Assembly (NCBI GenBank): GCA_025666215.1
Contig: CP102593.1
Location: forward strand, 1,005,001-1,069,000
Length of the DNA stretch: 64,000 bases
Reading direction: 5' to 3'
From: Xanthomonas campestris pv. phormiicola
GTDB taxonomy: Bacteria > Pseudomonadota > Gammaproteobacteria > Xanthomonadales > Xanthomonadaceae
This document shows, piece after piece, positions 43,985 to 55,186 of the stretch (its first letter is position 1; each line of letters begins with the position of its first letter). The notes below the pieces were generated by a model that did not search any database, was not told the origin of the DNA, and worked only from the letters and a program-made list of their open reading frames with translations. The translations under genes were made by a program, and so were the position numbers.

Positions 43985-45375
43985 GTTCGATGCGGCGGAT
44001 GCTGCTGGGCGGTCTGCTCGGCGTGGTGACCCTGGTGTTCGCGGTGGCCGCATTGCTCAGCTACCGCGCCGGCCTGCAGGAGGCGGGCGAGATGTTCGAT
44101 GCCAAGCTGGTGCAGTCCTCGCGAGTGCTGATGAGCCTGGTCGACGAACCGCTGGGCGAGCTGACCCGGCTCGGCCCGGCCGGCGAGGCGATCGTGATCC
44201 GCGGCTGGCACGGGCAGGCGCAAGGCGTGGGCGAGGCGCTGGCGTTCCGCACCGGCCATGCCTACGAAAGCAAGCTGGCGTTCCAGGTCCGCGACGCGCG
44301 CGGCCACCTGCTGCTGCGTTCGGACAGCGGGCCGACCCGGCAACTGGCGCCGCTGGTCGCCGGCTACGCCGACGTGACCGTGGACGGCCGCCGCTGGCGC
44401 ACCTTCAGCCTGCACTCGGCGGGCGGGCGCTGGTTCCAGACCGGCGAGCAGGCCGACATCCGCCAGGAGCTGGCCGAAGACATCGCGCTGGGCACGGCCT
44501 TGCCGCTGCTGCTGGCGCTGCCGGTGCTGGCGCTGCTGGTATGGGCGGTGGTGAACTGGGCCAGCCGCGCCTTGAGCCGGGTCTCGCAGGCGATCGGCGA
44601 GCGCGACCCGCAGCGGCTGGAGCCTTTGCCGCTGCACGGCGTGCCGCGCGAGATCCATGGGCTGGTGGGGGCGGTCAACGACCTGATGCGGCGCCTGGAG
44701 GCCGCGCTGGCGCGCGAGCGCCGCTTCATCGCCGATGCCGCGCACGAACTGCGCACCCCGATCGCCGCACTGAAGGTGCATGCCGACAATCTGGGCCAGG
44801 CGCGCGACGCGGGCGAGCGCGACGAGTCGCAGCGGCACCTCGATGCCAGCGTGCACCGAGTGGAGCGGCTGGTCGCGCAGTTGCTCACGCTCAGCCGGGT
44901 CGAGCCGGGCGCGGCCGGGCCGGCGCGGGTCCGGCTGGCGCTGGATGGCCTGGTCGCGCTGCAGGTGGACGATGCGCAGCCGCTGGCGGCGCGGCGCCAG
45001 CAGCGGCTGCGGATGCTGTGCAACGACCCGGTCATGCTGCTCGGCAACGAAGCCGGCCTGTCCGCGCTGGTGCGCAATCTGATCGACAACGCCCTGCGCT
45101 ACGCGCCGCCGGGCGGGCAGGTGGAAGTCGCCCTGCGCGGCGAGCGCGCCTGCGCCTGGTTCACGGTCGAGGATTCCGGCCCCGGCATCGCCGAGGCGGC
45201 GCGCGAGCGCGTGTTCGAACGTTTCCACCGCGAGCTCGGCAGCGGCGTGGAGGGTAGTGGGCTGGGCCTGGCGATCGCGCGCGAGGTGGTGAACGCGCAC
45301 GGCGGCGACATCGCGCTCGATGCCTCGCCGACCCTGGGCGGGCTGCGGGTCAGCGTGCGCCTGCCGTTGCGATGA
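43981..45375 (+). CDS. Sensor histidine kinase, QseC-like
   Basis: A 464-residue kinase. TM1 is at about residues 8-27, followed by a periplasmic 2CSK_N-type sensor region with AGEMFDAKLVQSSRVLMSLV. TM2 is near 175-197 (LPLLLALPVLALLVWAVVNW), then HAMP. HisKA has H255 in DAAHELRTPIAALKVHADNL. HATPase_c has LIDNALRYAPPGG, EDSGPGIAEAARE and GLGLAIAREVVNAHGG. Last gene of the seven-gene operon. After its stop, 45376-45508 carries only a short AT-richer tract (TGATGATAGATTAGCAACTT at 45441-45460) that may be a promoter for the next gene. Confidence 0.9.
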   Translation: MSSMRRMLLGGLLGVVTLVFAVAALLSYRAGLQEAGEMFDAKLVQSSRVLMSLVDEPLGELTRLGPAGEAIVIRGWHGQAQGVGEALAFRTGHAYESKLAFQVRDARGHLLLRSDSGPTRQLAPLVAGYADVTVDGRRWRTFSLHSAGGRWFQTGEQADIRQELAEDIALGTALPLLLALPVLALLVWAVVNWASRALSRVSQAIGERDPQRLEPLPLHGVPREIHGLVGAVNDLMRRLEAALARERRFIADAAHELRTPIAALKVHADNLGQARDAGERDESQRHLDASVHRVERLVAQLLTLSRVEPGAAGPARVRLALDGLVALQVDDAQPLAARRQQRLRMLCNDPVMLLGNEAGLSALVRNLIDNALRYAPPGGQVEVALRGERACAWFTVEDSGPGIAEAARERVFERFHRELGSGVEGSGLGLAIAREVVNAHGGDIALDASPTLGGLRVSVRLPLR

Positions 45376-45508
45376 GCGGCGGTGGGCTGCGGTTCCCGAA
45401 AAGCATTGTGAGGAACGTCCTGACATCGCCGTTGAACCGGTGATGATAGATTAGCAACTTGTCGGGTTGGGATGGTCGCGCTTCGCCGAGGGCGTGTTTC
45501 TGGAAGCG

Positions 45509-48500
45509 ATGGAGCTGGGGGGGCAGCGTCACAGACCCGATGACGGCGCTTATGCGCTGCGTCACAGCGCAGGCCTGCGTGCGCGCTTGTGTCTGTCGCT
45601 GGCCCTGCTGTGCGGCGGCGTCTTGGCAGCCGGGGCCGCCATCGCGCAGGCGCTGCCCGCCTTGTCCGAGCGCGCCGTCATCGATCGGCCCACGATCGTG
45701 CGCTGGACCCTGGATCAGGGCTTGCCGCACAACCTGGTGCGGGTGCTGGCGCAGGACCGCGACGGGCTGCTGTGGGTCGGCACCTGGGAAGGCGTGGCGC
45801 GCTTCGATGGCCGCAGCTTCACCGTGTTCGACCGGCAGAACACGCCGGGCATGGAGATGTCCGGGGTGTTCGCGATCGTGCCCGAGCGCGATGGCGGGGT
45901 GCTGGTCGGTACCAGCTACGACGGCGTGTTCCGCTATGCCGACGGCCGCTGGCGGCATCTGGGCGATGCACGTGCGCAGCGCTTGTCGGTGGCGTCGCTG
46001 CTGCGCGACCGCGACGGTGCGGTGTGGGTCGGCAGCGATGACGGGCTGTACCGGATCGAAACCGACGGCCGCCTGAGCGCTGCCGGCGCCGCCGCCGGCC
46101 TGCCGAAGGCGCGGGTCGATGCGCTGCTGCAGCAGCCCGATGGCGGCGTGCTGGTCGGCACCTCGCAGGGATTGTTCCGCCTCGACCGCGCCAGTGCGCG
46201 CGCGCGGCGCTGGGGCGGGATCGCGGCCATGCGCACCGCATCGGTGCGGCATCTGAGCCACGACCGCAACGGCGGATTGCTGGTCGCGAGCGATAGTGGC
46301 GTGTTCTGGTTGCATGCCGACGGCAAATTGCAGTGGTTGCTGCAGGGGCAGCGGGTCGATGCGGCGCTGCAGGATCGGCAGGGCCAGCTGTGGACGACCA
46401 GCCTGTCCAGCGGCCAGTTGCTGCGGCGCTCGTCCGGCGGCGAAGAGCAGATGCTGCCGATCTCCGGTGTGGTCACCCCGGCGCTGCTCGAGGACCGCGA
46501 AGGCCTGATCTGGGCAGGCAGCACCGATGGCCTGTTCCGTGTGGCCGCCGGCGATGCCGGCGGCCTGACCCAGTGCGACGGCCTCGGCGGCCACTACGTG
46601 CGGGTGGTGCGGCAGGCCGCAGACGGGGCGATCTGGATCGGCCACGCCGCCGGGCTCGACCGCTGGCAGCACGGCCGCGTCGCCGCGCTGCGTCTGGCTG
46701 CCAGTGGCCGCGATCCGTCGGTGCTGGCGCTGGCCGCGGCCAACGACGGCGGCATGTGGGTGGGCACCTACGACCAGGGGGTACTGCTGCTGGCAGCCGA
46801 CGGCGCGATCCGGCAACGCCTTGGGACCGACGCAGGCGTGCCGCGGGAGATGGTGCGGGCCTTGCTGCAGGACGCGGACGGCGGCCTGTGGATCGGCGGC
46901 AATGCGGGCCTGTTCTACCGCAAACGTGGCCGTACCCGCGTGTACGGCCTGGCCGAGGGGCTGCCGGCGCTGCAGGTGCAGGCCTTGTACCGCGATCGTG
47001 CCGGCGTGCTGTGGATCGGCACCAGCGACGGCGTCGCCACCCTGGCGGCAGATGGCACGCTGCGGCGCTGGCCGGCCGGCATCGGGTTTCCGGCGCACAA
47101 CGCGTTCGATTTCCTGGAAGATGCCGACGGCACGCTGTGGATCGCCAGCGATCGCGGCCTGCTGCGGCTGCGCCACGGCCGCTTGCGCGTCTACGACCAC
47201 CGTGACGGGCTGCCGCGCGACAAGCTGTTCCGGATCATCGACGACGGCCGCGGCCATCTGTGGGCGACCAGCAACCAGGGCGTGTTCCGCATCGCCCGCG
47301 ACAGCATCGCGCAACTGGACGCCGGCCGCCGCACCCAGCTGGCGGTGGATGTGGTCGATCGCGGTGACGGCATGCCGGGCAGCCAGGGCAATGGCAGCAG
47401 TGCCCCGGCCGGCTGGTTGAGCCGCGAGGGCTTCCTGCTGGTCCCGACCTTCGCCGGCCTGGCCCTGATCGACCCCGCGCTGCCCAGCCGGCAATCGCAG
47501 CGCGCGCCGGCGGTGGTGATCGAGCGGCTGCAGGTCGATGGCCGCGAGCAGCCGCTGCGCAGCCACTACCGCCTGCCCGGCAGCGTCGACCGGCTCGCCT
47601 TCAACTATGCCGGGCTGAGCTTCCGCTCGCCGGACAAGGTGCGCTATCGCTATCGCCTGCACGGTTTCGACCGGCAGTGGATCGACGCCGGCAACGGCGA
47701 GGAGGCGGTCTATACCAACCTGCCGCCTGGCGACTACCGGCTGGAAGTGCAGGCGACCACCAATGCGATGGACTGGTCGCGCAGCGATCTGGTGGGGCGC
47801 GCCTCGCTGCAGCTGGACGTGGTGCCGCCGTTCTGGCAGCGCGGTCCGTTCGTGGTGATCGCGGCGATCGCGTTCAGCGGTCTGCTGCTGTGGTGGTACC
47901 GCGGCCGCAGCCATCGCTACCTGCGCCGCCAGCGCCGGCTCAACCGCATCATCGCCGAGCGCACCCACGAGTTGCGCGCGAAGAACCTGGCGCTGAAGCT
48001 GGCCGATTTCGAACGCGAGGAGCTGGTGCGCAAGCTCGCCTACCAGGCCGGCCACGACGCCCTGACCGGCCTGCCGAACCGGCGTACCGCCGATCCGCAC
48101 CTGACCGCGGCGCTGGAGCACGCTCGGGCCACGCACTCGCCGCTGTGCGTGGCGTTGCTGGACATCGACAATTTCAAGCGCATCAACGATACCTACGGCC
48201 ACGAGATCGGCGACGAAGTGCTGCGCCGGGTCGGCGAGGTGCTGCGCGCCACGCTCGGCGAACACGCCTTCGCCGCGCGCCACGGCGGCGAGGAATTCCT
48301 GCTGGTGTTGCCGGGGCTGGAGCGCGAGCAGGCGCGGGCGCGGCTGGACGACCTGCGCCGCCGCGTCGCCGCGATCGTGGTCCACGACCTCGATGGGCGC
48401 ACGGTGCAGTGCACGGCCAGCGTCGGTTTCGCCTGCGTCAGTCCGGCGCTGCAGACCCGGCGCGAATTGCTGGTGCTGGCCGACCAGCGCCTGTACCAGG

Positions 48501-48535
48501 CCAAGCACGAAGGCCGCGATCGGGTGATCGGCTAG
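45509..48535 (+). CDS. Diguanylate cyclase with periplasmic beta-propeller sensor
   Basis: A 1008-residue membrane protein that would make cyclic di-GMP. After a signal/TM segment (LRARLCLSLALLCGGVLAAG), some ten two-component-regulator propeller repeats follow. These are of the type GLLWVGTWEGVARFDG and GAVWVGSDDGLYRI and form two beta-propellers. A Y_Y_Y domain comes next (about 690-765), then a TM helix (VVIAAIAFSGLLLWWY), a short coiled coil and a GGDEF domain with GGEEF at 926-930. The inhibitory RxxD site nine residues earlier is GEHA, so product inhibition is probably absent. ATG 45509 is the preferred start; TTG 45467 would add 14 residues. The sensor probably detects a carbohydrate or other periplasmic ligand. 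Confidence 0.88.
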   Translation: MELGGQRHRPDDGAYALRHSAGLRARLCLSLALLCGGVLAAGAAIAQALPALSERAVIDRPTIVRWTLDQGLPHNLVRVLAQDRDGLLWVGTWEGVARFDGRSFTVFDRQNTPGMEMSGVFAIVPERDGGVLVGTSYDGVFRYADGRWRHLGDARAQRLSVASLLRDRDGAVWVGSDDGLYRIETDGRLSAAGAAAGLPKARVDALLQQPDGGVLVGTSQGLFRLDRASARARRWGGIAAMRTASVRHLSHDRNGGLLVASDSGVFWLHADGKLQWLLQGQRVDAALQDRQGQLWTTSLSSGQLLRRSSGGEEQMLPISGVVTPALLEDREGLIWAGSTDGLFRVAAGDAGGLTQCDGLGGHYVRVVRQAADGAIWIGHAAGLDRWQHGRVAALRLAASGRDPSVLALAAANDGGMWVGTYDQGVLLLAADGAIRQRLGTDAGVPREMVRALLQDADGGLWIGGNAGLFYRKRGRTRVYGLAEGLPALQVQALYRDRAGVLWIGTSDGVATLAADGTLRRWPAGIGFPAHNAFDFLEDADGTLWIASDRGLLRLRHGRLRVYDHRDGLPRDKLFRIIDDGRGHLWATSNQGVFRIARDSIAQLDAGRRTQLAVDVVDRGDGMPGSQGNGSSAPAGWLSREGFLLVPTFAGLALIDPALPSRQSQRAPAVVIERLQVDGREQPLRSHYRLPGSVDRLAFNYAGLSFRSPDKVRYRYRLHGFDRQWIDAGNGEEAVYTNLPPGDYRLEVQATTNAMDWSRSDLVGRASLQLDVVPPFWQRGPFVVIAAIAFSGLLLWWYRGRSHRYLRRQRRLNRIIAERTHELRAKNLALKLADFEREELVRKLAYQAGHDALTGLPNRRTADPHLTAALEHARATHSPLCVALLDIDNFKRINDTYGHEIGDEVLRRVGEVLRATLGEHAFAARHGGEEFLLVLPGLEREQARARLDDLRRRVAAIVVHDLDGRTVQCTASVGFACVSPALQTRRELLVLADQRLYQAKHEGRDRVIG

Positions 48536-48558
48536 GGCGTAAAGCGCAGGTGCACCCT

Positions 48559-48640
48559 TGTAGGAGCCGCTTCAGCCGCGACACACAGCACGGCGAGCCT
48601 GCGGCGCGTAATCCTGTCGGGGCTGAAGCCCCTCCTGCAG
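48559..48640. repeat. REP-like inverted repeat after the diguanylate cyclase
   Basis: The arm TGTAGGAGCCGCTTCAGCCG plus CGAC (48559-48582) and its inverted partner GTCGGGGCTGAAGCCCCTCC plus TGCAG (48616-48640) are separated by 33 bp. The TAGGAGC(C/G)GCTTCAGCC(G) core is a palindromic unit of the REP kind that is frequent between genes in Xanthomonas. It sits between two converging transcripts and may terminate both. Confidence 0.65.
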
Positions 48641-48708
48641 GAGAGATCCGCGCCGCCCGATGTGAGCGTTCGGCCGCTGCCTATCCGCGCAGTGGCCGAA
48701 CGCAGTTA

Positions 48709-48743
48709 CCAATCCCCAATCCCCAATCCCTACTCCCGAATCT
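48709..48743. repeat. Heptad array overlapping the leuB stop codon
   Basis: Read on the minus strand this is GATTCGGGAGTAGGGATTGG followed by two more GGGATTG heptads. The leuB stop codon (TAG at 48730-48732) lies inside the array, so the last residues of LeuB (AEIRE) are coded by repeat-like sequence. No inverted partner is present within 150 bp, unlike the other arrays in the window. Confidence 0.7.
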
Positions 48744-49821
48744 CGGCTTCCACCGCCCCATGCGCCTGCAACTGCTCCACCACCGCGCGCGCTGCCGCGT
48801 TGGTGGAGATGCCGTGGCCCGGGGCGGCGAGGTCGGCGGTGAAGGCATGCGCGTTGAGCGCGGCGTCCACGGCCTGCTCGATCGCCTCGGCTTCGGCGTT
48901 CAGGCCCAGCGAATGGCGCAGCAGCAGCGCGGCGCTGAGGATGGTGGCGTAGGGGTTGGCGATGCCCTTGCCGGCGATGTCCGGGGCCGAGCCGTGGATC
49001 GGTTCGTACAGGCCGATCCGGCCTTCGCCCAGCGACGCCGACGGCAGCAGGCCCAGCGAACCGGCGAGCATCGAGGCTTCGTCGGTGAGGATGTCGCCGA
49101 ACATGTTCTCGGTGACGATCACGTCGTACTCGCGCGGCTTGGCCAGCAGGTGCATGGCCATCGAATCGACCAGCTGGTGCTCCAGGCGCACGTCCGGGAA
49201 TTCGTCGCGGCCGATACGCGTGGCCACGTCGCGCCACAGCCGCGAGGTCTCCAGCACGTTGGCCTTGTCCACCGAGGTGACGTGGTTGCGGCGCTGCTGC
49301 GCCAGGCGGAACGCGCTGCGCAGCACCCGCTCGATCTCCTCGACGCTGTAGCGGCACAGGTCGCTGGCGTCGGTGGCGCTGCGGGTCTTGTCGCCGAAGT
49401 AGATGCCGCCGGTCAGCTCGCGCACCACCACGATGTCCACGCCGGTGAGCAGGTGCGGCTTGATCGGCGAGGCGTCCAGCGCCGCCGGATGCGGCTTGAC
49501 CGGGCGCAGGTTGGCGAACAGGCCCAGGCCGCGGCGGATCGCCAGCAGGCCCTGCTCGGGACGGATCCTGGCGTTGGGATCGGACCACTTCGGCCCGCCG
49601 ACCGCGCCCAGCAGCACCGCGTCGGCCCGCTGGCAGGCGGCCAGCGTCGCCGCCGGCAGCGGCTCGCCGTGGCGGTCGATGGCGATGCCGCCGATGTCGT
49701 GCTCGTGGAATTCGAACGTGTGCTGGTAGCGGCGGGCGATGGTGCGCAGCACCGAGACCGCGGCGGCGGCGACTTCGGGGCCGATGCCGTCGCCGGGCAG
49801 GACGACGATGTCAGCGTGCAT
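48730..49821 (-). CDS. leuB: 3-isopropylmalate dehydrogenase LeuB
   Basis: A 363-residue NAD-dependent dehydrogenase that oxidatively decarboxylates 3-isopropylmalate in leucine synthesis. It begins [20 protein letters not shown]. Active-site markers include [33 protein letters not shown], the metal/substrate block [20 protein letters not shown] (here [20 protein letters not shown]) and the NAD loop [20 protein letters not shown]. The start overlaps the leuD stop by 11 bp. It is the last gene of the ilv-leu operon. Confidence 0.96.
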   Translation of the reverse strand: MHADIVVLPGDGIGPEVAAAAVSVLRTIARRYQHTFEFHEHDIGGIAIDRHGEPLPAATLAACQRADAVLLGAVGGPKWSDPNARIRPEQGLLAIRRGLGLFANLRPVKPHPAALDASPIKPHLLTGVDIVVVRELTGGIYFGDKTRSATDASDLCRYSVEEIERVLRSAFRLAQQRRNHVTSVDKANVLETSRLWRDVATRIGRDEFPDVRLEHQLVDSMAMHLLAKPREYDVIVTENMFGDILTDEASMLAGSLGLLPSASLGEGRIGLYEPIHGSAPDIAGKGIANPYATILSAALLLRHSLGLNAEAEAIEQAVDAALNAHAFTADLAAPGHGISTNAAARAVVEQLQAHGAVEAEIRE

Positions 49822-50389
49822 GGGTGGCCTCGTAGTGTTCGATCGCGGGTTGGCGCAGCAGCAGGTAGCCGAGTTCGTCGACGCCTTCGAGCAGGCAGGT
49901 CTGCGAGAACTCGTCGAGCGGGAAGGGGTAGACGCGGCCGTCGGGCGTGCGCAGCTCGCGCGCGGCCACGTCCACGGTCAGCGCGTCGTCCGGGCGCTGC
50001 ATCAGGGTCTGCACGTCGGCCTCGTCCAGCACGATCGGCAGCAGCCCGTTCTTGAGGCTGTTGTTGCGGAAGATGTCGGCGATCTCGCTGCTGACGATGG
50101 CGCGCAGGCCCAGGTCGGTCAGCGCCCACGGCGCGTGCTCGCGCGAGGAGCCGCAGCCGAAGTTGCGCCCGGCCAGCAGGATCTGGCGGCCGGCGTTGTG
50201 CGGCTGGTTGAACGCGAACTCCGGGTTCGGCGTGCCGTCGGCCTGCCAGCGCCAGTCGTTGAACGCGTTGCGGCCGAGGCCGGCGCGCTCGGTGGTGGAC
50301 AGGAACCGCGCCGGGATGATCTGGTCGGTGTCGATGTTGGTCTGGCGCAGCACCACGCTGGCCGAGGTGAGGGCGGCGAATCCGGCCAT
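49811..50389 (-). CDS. leuD: 3-isopropylmalate dehydratase small subunit LeuD
   Basis: A 192-residue swivel domain that pairs with LeuC to isomerise 2- to 3-isopropylmalate. It begins [20 protein letters not shown] and has [30 protein letters not shown] and [20 protein letters not shown], the family's substrate-recognition loop and GSSREHA motif. Its ATG (50387-50389) overlaps the stop of the small upstream ORF by one base (TGATG). Complete and normal in length. Confidence 0.96.
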   Translation of the reverse strand: MAGFAALTSASVVLRQTNIDTDQIIPARFLSTTERAGLGRNAFNDWRWQADGTPNPEFAFNQPHNAGRQILLAGRNFGCGSSREHAPWALTDLGLRAIVSSEIADIFRNNSLKNGLLPIVLDEADVQTLMQRPDDALTVDVAARELRTPDGRVYPFPLDEFSQTCLLEGVDELGYLLLRQPAIEHYEATHAR

Positions 50390-50571
50390 CAGCAGGCCTC
50401 CTGGGACACGGTGGCGGGGTCGGCGGCGGCCGCATCGGGCAGCGTCGCCGGCGGCAGCGCCGGAGTGGGGACGTGCGGCGGCAGCAGCGGCTTGCCGCGG
50501 TGGGCGAAGGCGCGGGTGGTGGCGGCGACGAAGGTCAGCGTGGCCGCGAACGCGGCGATGTGCGGCGCCAT
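50389..50571 (-). CDS. Small ORF inserted between leuC and leuD
   Basis: A 60-residue [23 protein letters not shown]..., with a short hydrophobic N-terminal stretch (about 4-19) and a Pro/Ala-rich tail (LPPHVPTPALPPATLPDAAA). It is exactly coupled on both sides: its ATG overlaps the leuC stop (TGATG at 50569-50573), and its stop overlaps the leuD start in the same way. No family is recognised. It could be a membrane mini-protein, or merely a translated spacer that carries ribosomes from leuC to leuD. Confidence 0.5.
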   Translation of the reverse strand: MAPHIAAFAATLTFVAATTRAFAHRGKPLLPPHVPTPALPPATLPDAAAADPATVSQEAC

Positions 50572-51998
50572 CACGCGACCTCCTGGGTGATGCCGGCGAA
50601 CAGCGTGCGCGGATCGCTGACCTTGCCGTTCACCGCGGCCCAGGCCGCGGTCATCGGCGAGGCCAGCAGGGTGCGCGAGCCGGGACCCTGGCGGCCTTCG
50701 AAGTTGCGGTTGCTGGTGCTCACCGCCAGCTGCCCCGGCGCGACCAGGTCGCCGTTCATCGCGATGCACATCGAGCAGCCGGATTCGCGCCACTCGGCGC
50801 CGGCGGCGCGCACCACCTCGTGGATGCCCTCGGCCTCGGCCTGGCGCTTGACGATCTCCGAGCCCGGCACCACCAGCATGCGCACGTTCGGCGCGACGCG
50901 GCGGCCGCGCAGCACCTGCGCCACTTCGCGCATGTCGCTGAGCCGGCCGTTGGTGCAGGAACCGACGAACACCACGTCCACCGGCGTGCCGATCAGCGCG
51001 TGGCCGGATGCGAAATGCATGTAGTCCAGGCCCTTCTGCGCGGCCGCGTCCTGCGCCGCCGGAATCGGCACGTCCACCGCGATCGCGGTGCCCGGGTGGG
51101 TGCCCCAGGTCAGGGTCGGGCGGATCTCGCGCGCGTCGATGCGCACGTCCACGTCGAAGCGCGCGCCCGCATCGCTGCGCAGCTGCGACCAGCGCTGCAC
51201 CGCGGCGTCGAACTCCGCGCCCTTCGGACCGCGCGGCGTGTTCGCCATCCAGTCGAAGGTGACTTGGTCCGGGGCGACCATGCCGGCGCGCGCGCCGGCC
51301 TCGATCGACATGTTGCACAGGGTCATGCGCTGCTCCATGTCCATCGCGGCGATGGTGGAGCCGCGGTACTCGAGCACATGGCCGGTGCCGCCGTTGACCC
51401 CGATCATGCCGATGATGTGCAGGATCACGTCCTTGGCGCCGACGCCCGGCGCCAGCGGCCCGTCGACGGTGATCGACATGGTCTTGGCCTTGCGCTGCAG
51501 CAGGCACTGCGTGGCCAGCACGTGGCCGACCTCGCTGGTGCCGATGCCGAACGCCAATGCCCCGAAAGCGCCATGCGTGGAGGTGTGGCTGTCGCCGCAG
51601 ACGATGGTCATGCCCGGCTGGGTGAAGCCTTGCTCGGGCGCGATCACGTGCACGATGCCGCGGTTGTCCGAGGCCATGTCGAACAGCTCGATGCCGTAGT
51701 CGGCGCAATTGCGCGCGAGCATGTCCACCTGCGCCTCGGAGGCCTTGGTGTAGTACGGCAGCTTGCCGTCGGCGCCGCGCGGCAGGGTTGGCGTGGAATG
51801 GTCCATCGTCGCCTTGGTGCGGTCGGGCCGGCGCGGCGCCAGGCCGCGCGACTTCAGTTCGGTGAACGCCTGCGGCGAGGTCACCTCGTGGATCAGGTGC
51901 AGATCGATGTACAGCACCGCCGGAGCGGTGCTGCTTTCGGGAACGACGACGTGCGCGTCCCACAGTTTGTCGTACAGGGTGCGGGGCATCGAAGACAT
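50571..51998 (-). CDS. leuC: 3-isopropylmalate dehydratase large subunit LeuC
   Basis: A 475-residue aconitase-family subunit holding the 4Fe-4S cluster. It begins [20 protein letters not shown]. Diagnostic segments are [47 protein letters not shown], and the cluster cysteines in [13 protein letters not shown] and [11 protein letters not shown]. It ends [20 protein letters not shown]. The start at 51998 lies 84 bp downstream of leuA's stop. Complete, and followed without gap by the 60-residue ORF and leuD. Confidence 0.96.
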   Translation of the reverse strand: MSSMPRTLYDKLWDAHVVVPESSTAPAVLYIDLHLIHEVTSPQAFTELKSRGLAPRRPDRTKATMDHSTPTLPRGADGKLPYYTKASEAQVDMLARNCADYGIELFDMASDNRGIVHVIAPEQGFTQPGMTIVCGDSHTSTHGAFGALAFGIGTSEVGHVLATQCLLQRKAKTMSITVDGPLAPGVGAKDVILHIIGMIGVNGGTGHVLEYRGSTIAAMDMEQRMTLCNMSIEAGARAGMVAPDQVTFDWMANTPRGPKGAEFDAAVQRWSQLRSDAGARFDVDVRIDAREIRPTLTWGTHPGTAIAVDVPIPAAQDAAAQKGLDYMHFASGHALIGTPVDVVFVGSCTNGRLSDMREVAQVLRGRRVAPNVRMLVVPGSEIVKRQAEAEGIHEVVRAAGAEWRESGCSMCIAMNGDLVAPGQLAVSTSNRNFEGRQGPGSRTLLASPMTAAWAAVNGKVSDPRTLFAGITQEVA

Positions 51999-52082
51999 TA
52001 CGGGACTACCTGGCAGGGACGCTGGGCAAGGAGGGAGAGCGGTGGGAAGCGTGCATCGTGGCGATGACCGTGGCGTGGCCGC

Positions 52083-53638
<1,556 letters not shown>

Positions 53639-53642
<4 letters not shown>

Positions 53643-54745
53643 CAGATGGTTTCCTCTACGGCGGCGGTGGCTGGCGGATGGGGGAGCGGGGAGACGGGGC
53701 GAGCGGGAGCGGGCGGGGCGGCGGCACGTTGGTTGCGAAGTCGCTCGGCATTGCGGCGGCGCGGCTTGCGTGGCGCGCGCGGGCGCACCTCCGACAGCAG
53801 CGTCGCCAGCACGCCGGCGTCGATGTTGCCACCGGACACCACCGCGCACTTGCGCTTGCCGGCGACGCGGCGGCCGGCCGCCAGGGCCAGCGCGCCGGCG
53901 CCCTCGGCGATGACGTGCTCCTCCAGCGCCAGGCGGACCAGCGTTTCGCGCAGTTCCGCCTCGCGCACGATCACCACGTCGTCGAGCAGGCTGGCGCACA
54001 GCCGGCGGGTGATGAACCCGGGGATTTTAACCTTGACGCCGTCGGCCAGGGTGGGCACCGGGTCGATCGGGCGAATATCGCCGCGGATCGCCCGCGCCAT
54101 CGAGTCCACGCCCTCGACCTGCGCGCCGACGATGCGCACGCCCTGCGAGCGCAGCGCCAGGGCCACGCCGGAGGCCAGGCCGCCGCCGCCGATCGGCACG
54201 ATCACCACGTCCGGGGCGTGCGCGGCCAGCTCGATGCCGACCGTGCCCTGGCCGGCGATCACGTCCGGGTCGTCGAACGCGGACAGGAACCGGTAGCCGT
54301 TCTGCTCGGCCAGTTCGCGGGCGAAGGCGTAGGCCTCGTCGTAGCTGGTGCCGTGCTGGCGCACGGTGGCGCCCCAGTGGGCGACGCCGGCGATCTTGGT
54401 CTGCGGCGCGCCGTGCGGCATCACCGTGATCGCCTGCACGCCCAGGCGGTGCGCGGCCCAGGCCACGCCCTGCGCATGGTTGCCGGCCGAGGCGCAGATG
54501 ACGGTGCGCTCGTCGCCGCGCTCCAGCCCGGCCAGCAGCGCATTCAGCGCGCCGCGCACCTTGTAGGATCCGGTGCGCTGCAGGTTCTCCAGTTTCAGCC
54601 ACACGCCGAAGCGCTCGGCGTAGTGCACCGGCGTCGGCGGCAGGTAGCGGCGCAGCCGCGCCTGCGCGGCCAGCACGTCGGCGACGCTGACCGCTACGTC
54701 GCCTACGTCCGGTTCCTGCGGGGCGGGGCGGCCGCGGTCAGGCAT
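53639..54745 (-). CDS. ilvA: Threonine dehydratase, short form lacking ACT domain
   Basis: A 368-residue PLP enzyme deaminating threonine to 2-oxobutyrate for isoleucine. The PLP lysine lies in [20 protein letters not shown], with [18 protein letters not shown], the phosphate loop [16 protein letters not shown] and the C-terminal [10 protein letters not shown]. The protein stops about 140 residues earlier than E. coli IlvA and ends in an Arg/Pro/Ala tail with no ACT-like regulatory domain. Isoleucine feedback must therefore come from elsewhere, e.g. the leader attenuator. The ATG at 54745 is chosen. A heptad-repeat element lies directly upstream, inside the operon. Confidence 0.9.
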
Positions 54746-54751
54746 GGGGCC

Positions 54752-54932
54752 GGGACTCGGGACTCGGGACTCGGGACTCGCAGAGCGGCATGCCGCCTGG
54801 AAGAAGATGCCTCCGTTGGAGAAGACGCCTCCGCGCCGTCGCGCGGCGCTGCCGCACGGCCGGCATGAAGCCCGAGACCAGTGAGCCGCCAACGCAGCCG
54901 TCGAGTCCCGAGTCCCGAGTCCCGAGTCCCGA
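54752..54932. repeat. Long-range inverted pair of GGGACTC heptad arrays within the ilv operon
   Basis: The left arm, 54752-54780, is four perfect GGGACTC units. The right arm, 54902-54932, is four perfect GAGTCCC units. The spacer is 121 bp, without a gene. The element sits between ilvM and ilvA on the transcribed strand, so the operon mRNA can fold into a roughly 28-bp stem here, which could reduce read-through into ilvA-leuABCD or stabilise the upstream mRNA. Confidence 0.78.
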
Positions 54933-54937
54933 CCGGC

Positions 54938-55186
54938 TCATGGCGCCACGTCCAACGCGGTGACCCGCACCGACTCGCAGTCGTACACCTTTTCCATCTG
55001 CAGGCGCAGGCTCTCGCCGGGGCGGTTGCCGTCGACCACCATCTGCAGGTGCCAGCGGCCGGCGTCGTCGGCCACCGGCGCGCCGGTGATCGACAGCGGC
55101 GCGAAGCCGCGCCGCTCGGCCATGCCGATCGCGCGCAGCAAGGCGCCTTCGGCCGGCTTCAGCACCAGGTCAAGCTGGTATCGCAT
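54938..55186 (-). CDS. ilvM: Acetolactate synthase regulatory (small) subunit, IlvM-type
   Basis: An 82-residue ACT-domain protein, MRYQLDLVLKPAEGALLRAI..., matching the short IlvM class rather than the roughly 160-residue IlvH/IlvN. The ACT core includes GMAERRGFAPLSITGAPV and LHLQMVVDG-like text (RWHLQMVVDGNRPG). It binds the large subunit and sets activity and valine response. Its start overlaps the ilvG stop by 17 bp. Complete. Confidence 0.9.
   Translation of the reverse strand: MRYQLDLVLKPAEGALLRAIGMAERRGFAPLSITGAPVADDAGRWHLQMVVDGNRPGESLRLQMEKVYDCESVRVTALDVAP

Noticed and set aside
45350..48508. 1052-codon minus-strand open frame opposite the diguanylate cyclase
   Set aside because: It is a mirror of the propeller repeats of the plus-strand gene, with regular but meaningless repeats and no start context.
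54752..54780. Heptad arrays considered as a CRISPR array
   Set aside because: The units are contiguous 7-mers with no unique spacers of 30-40 bp and no cas gene nearby.
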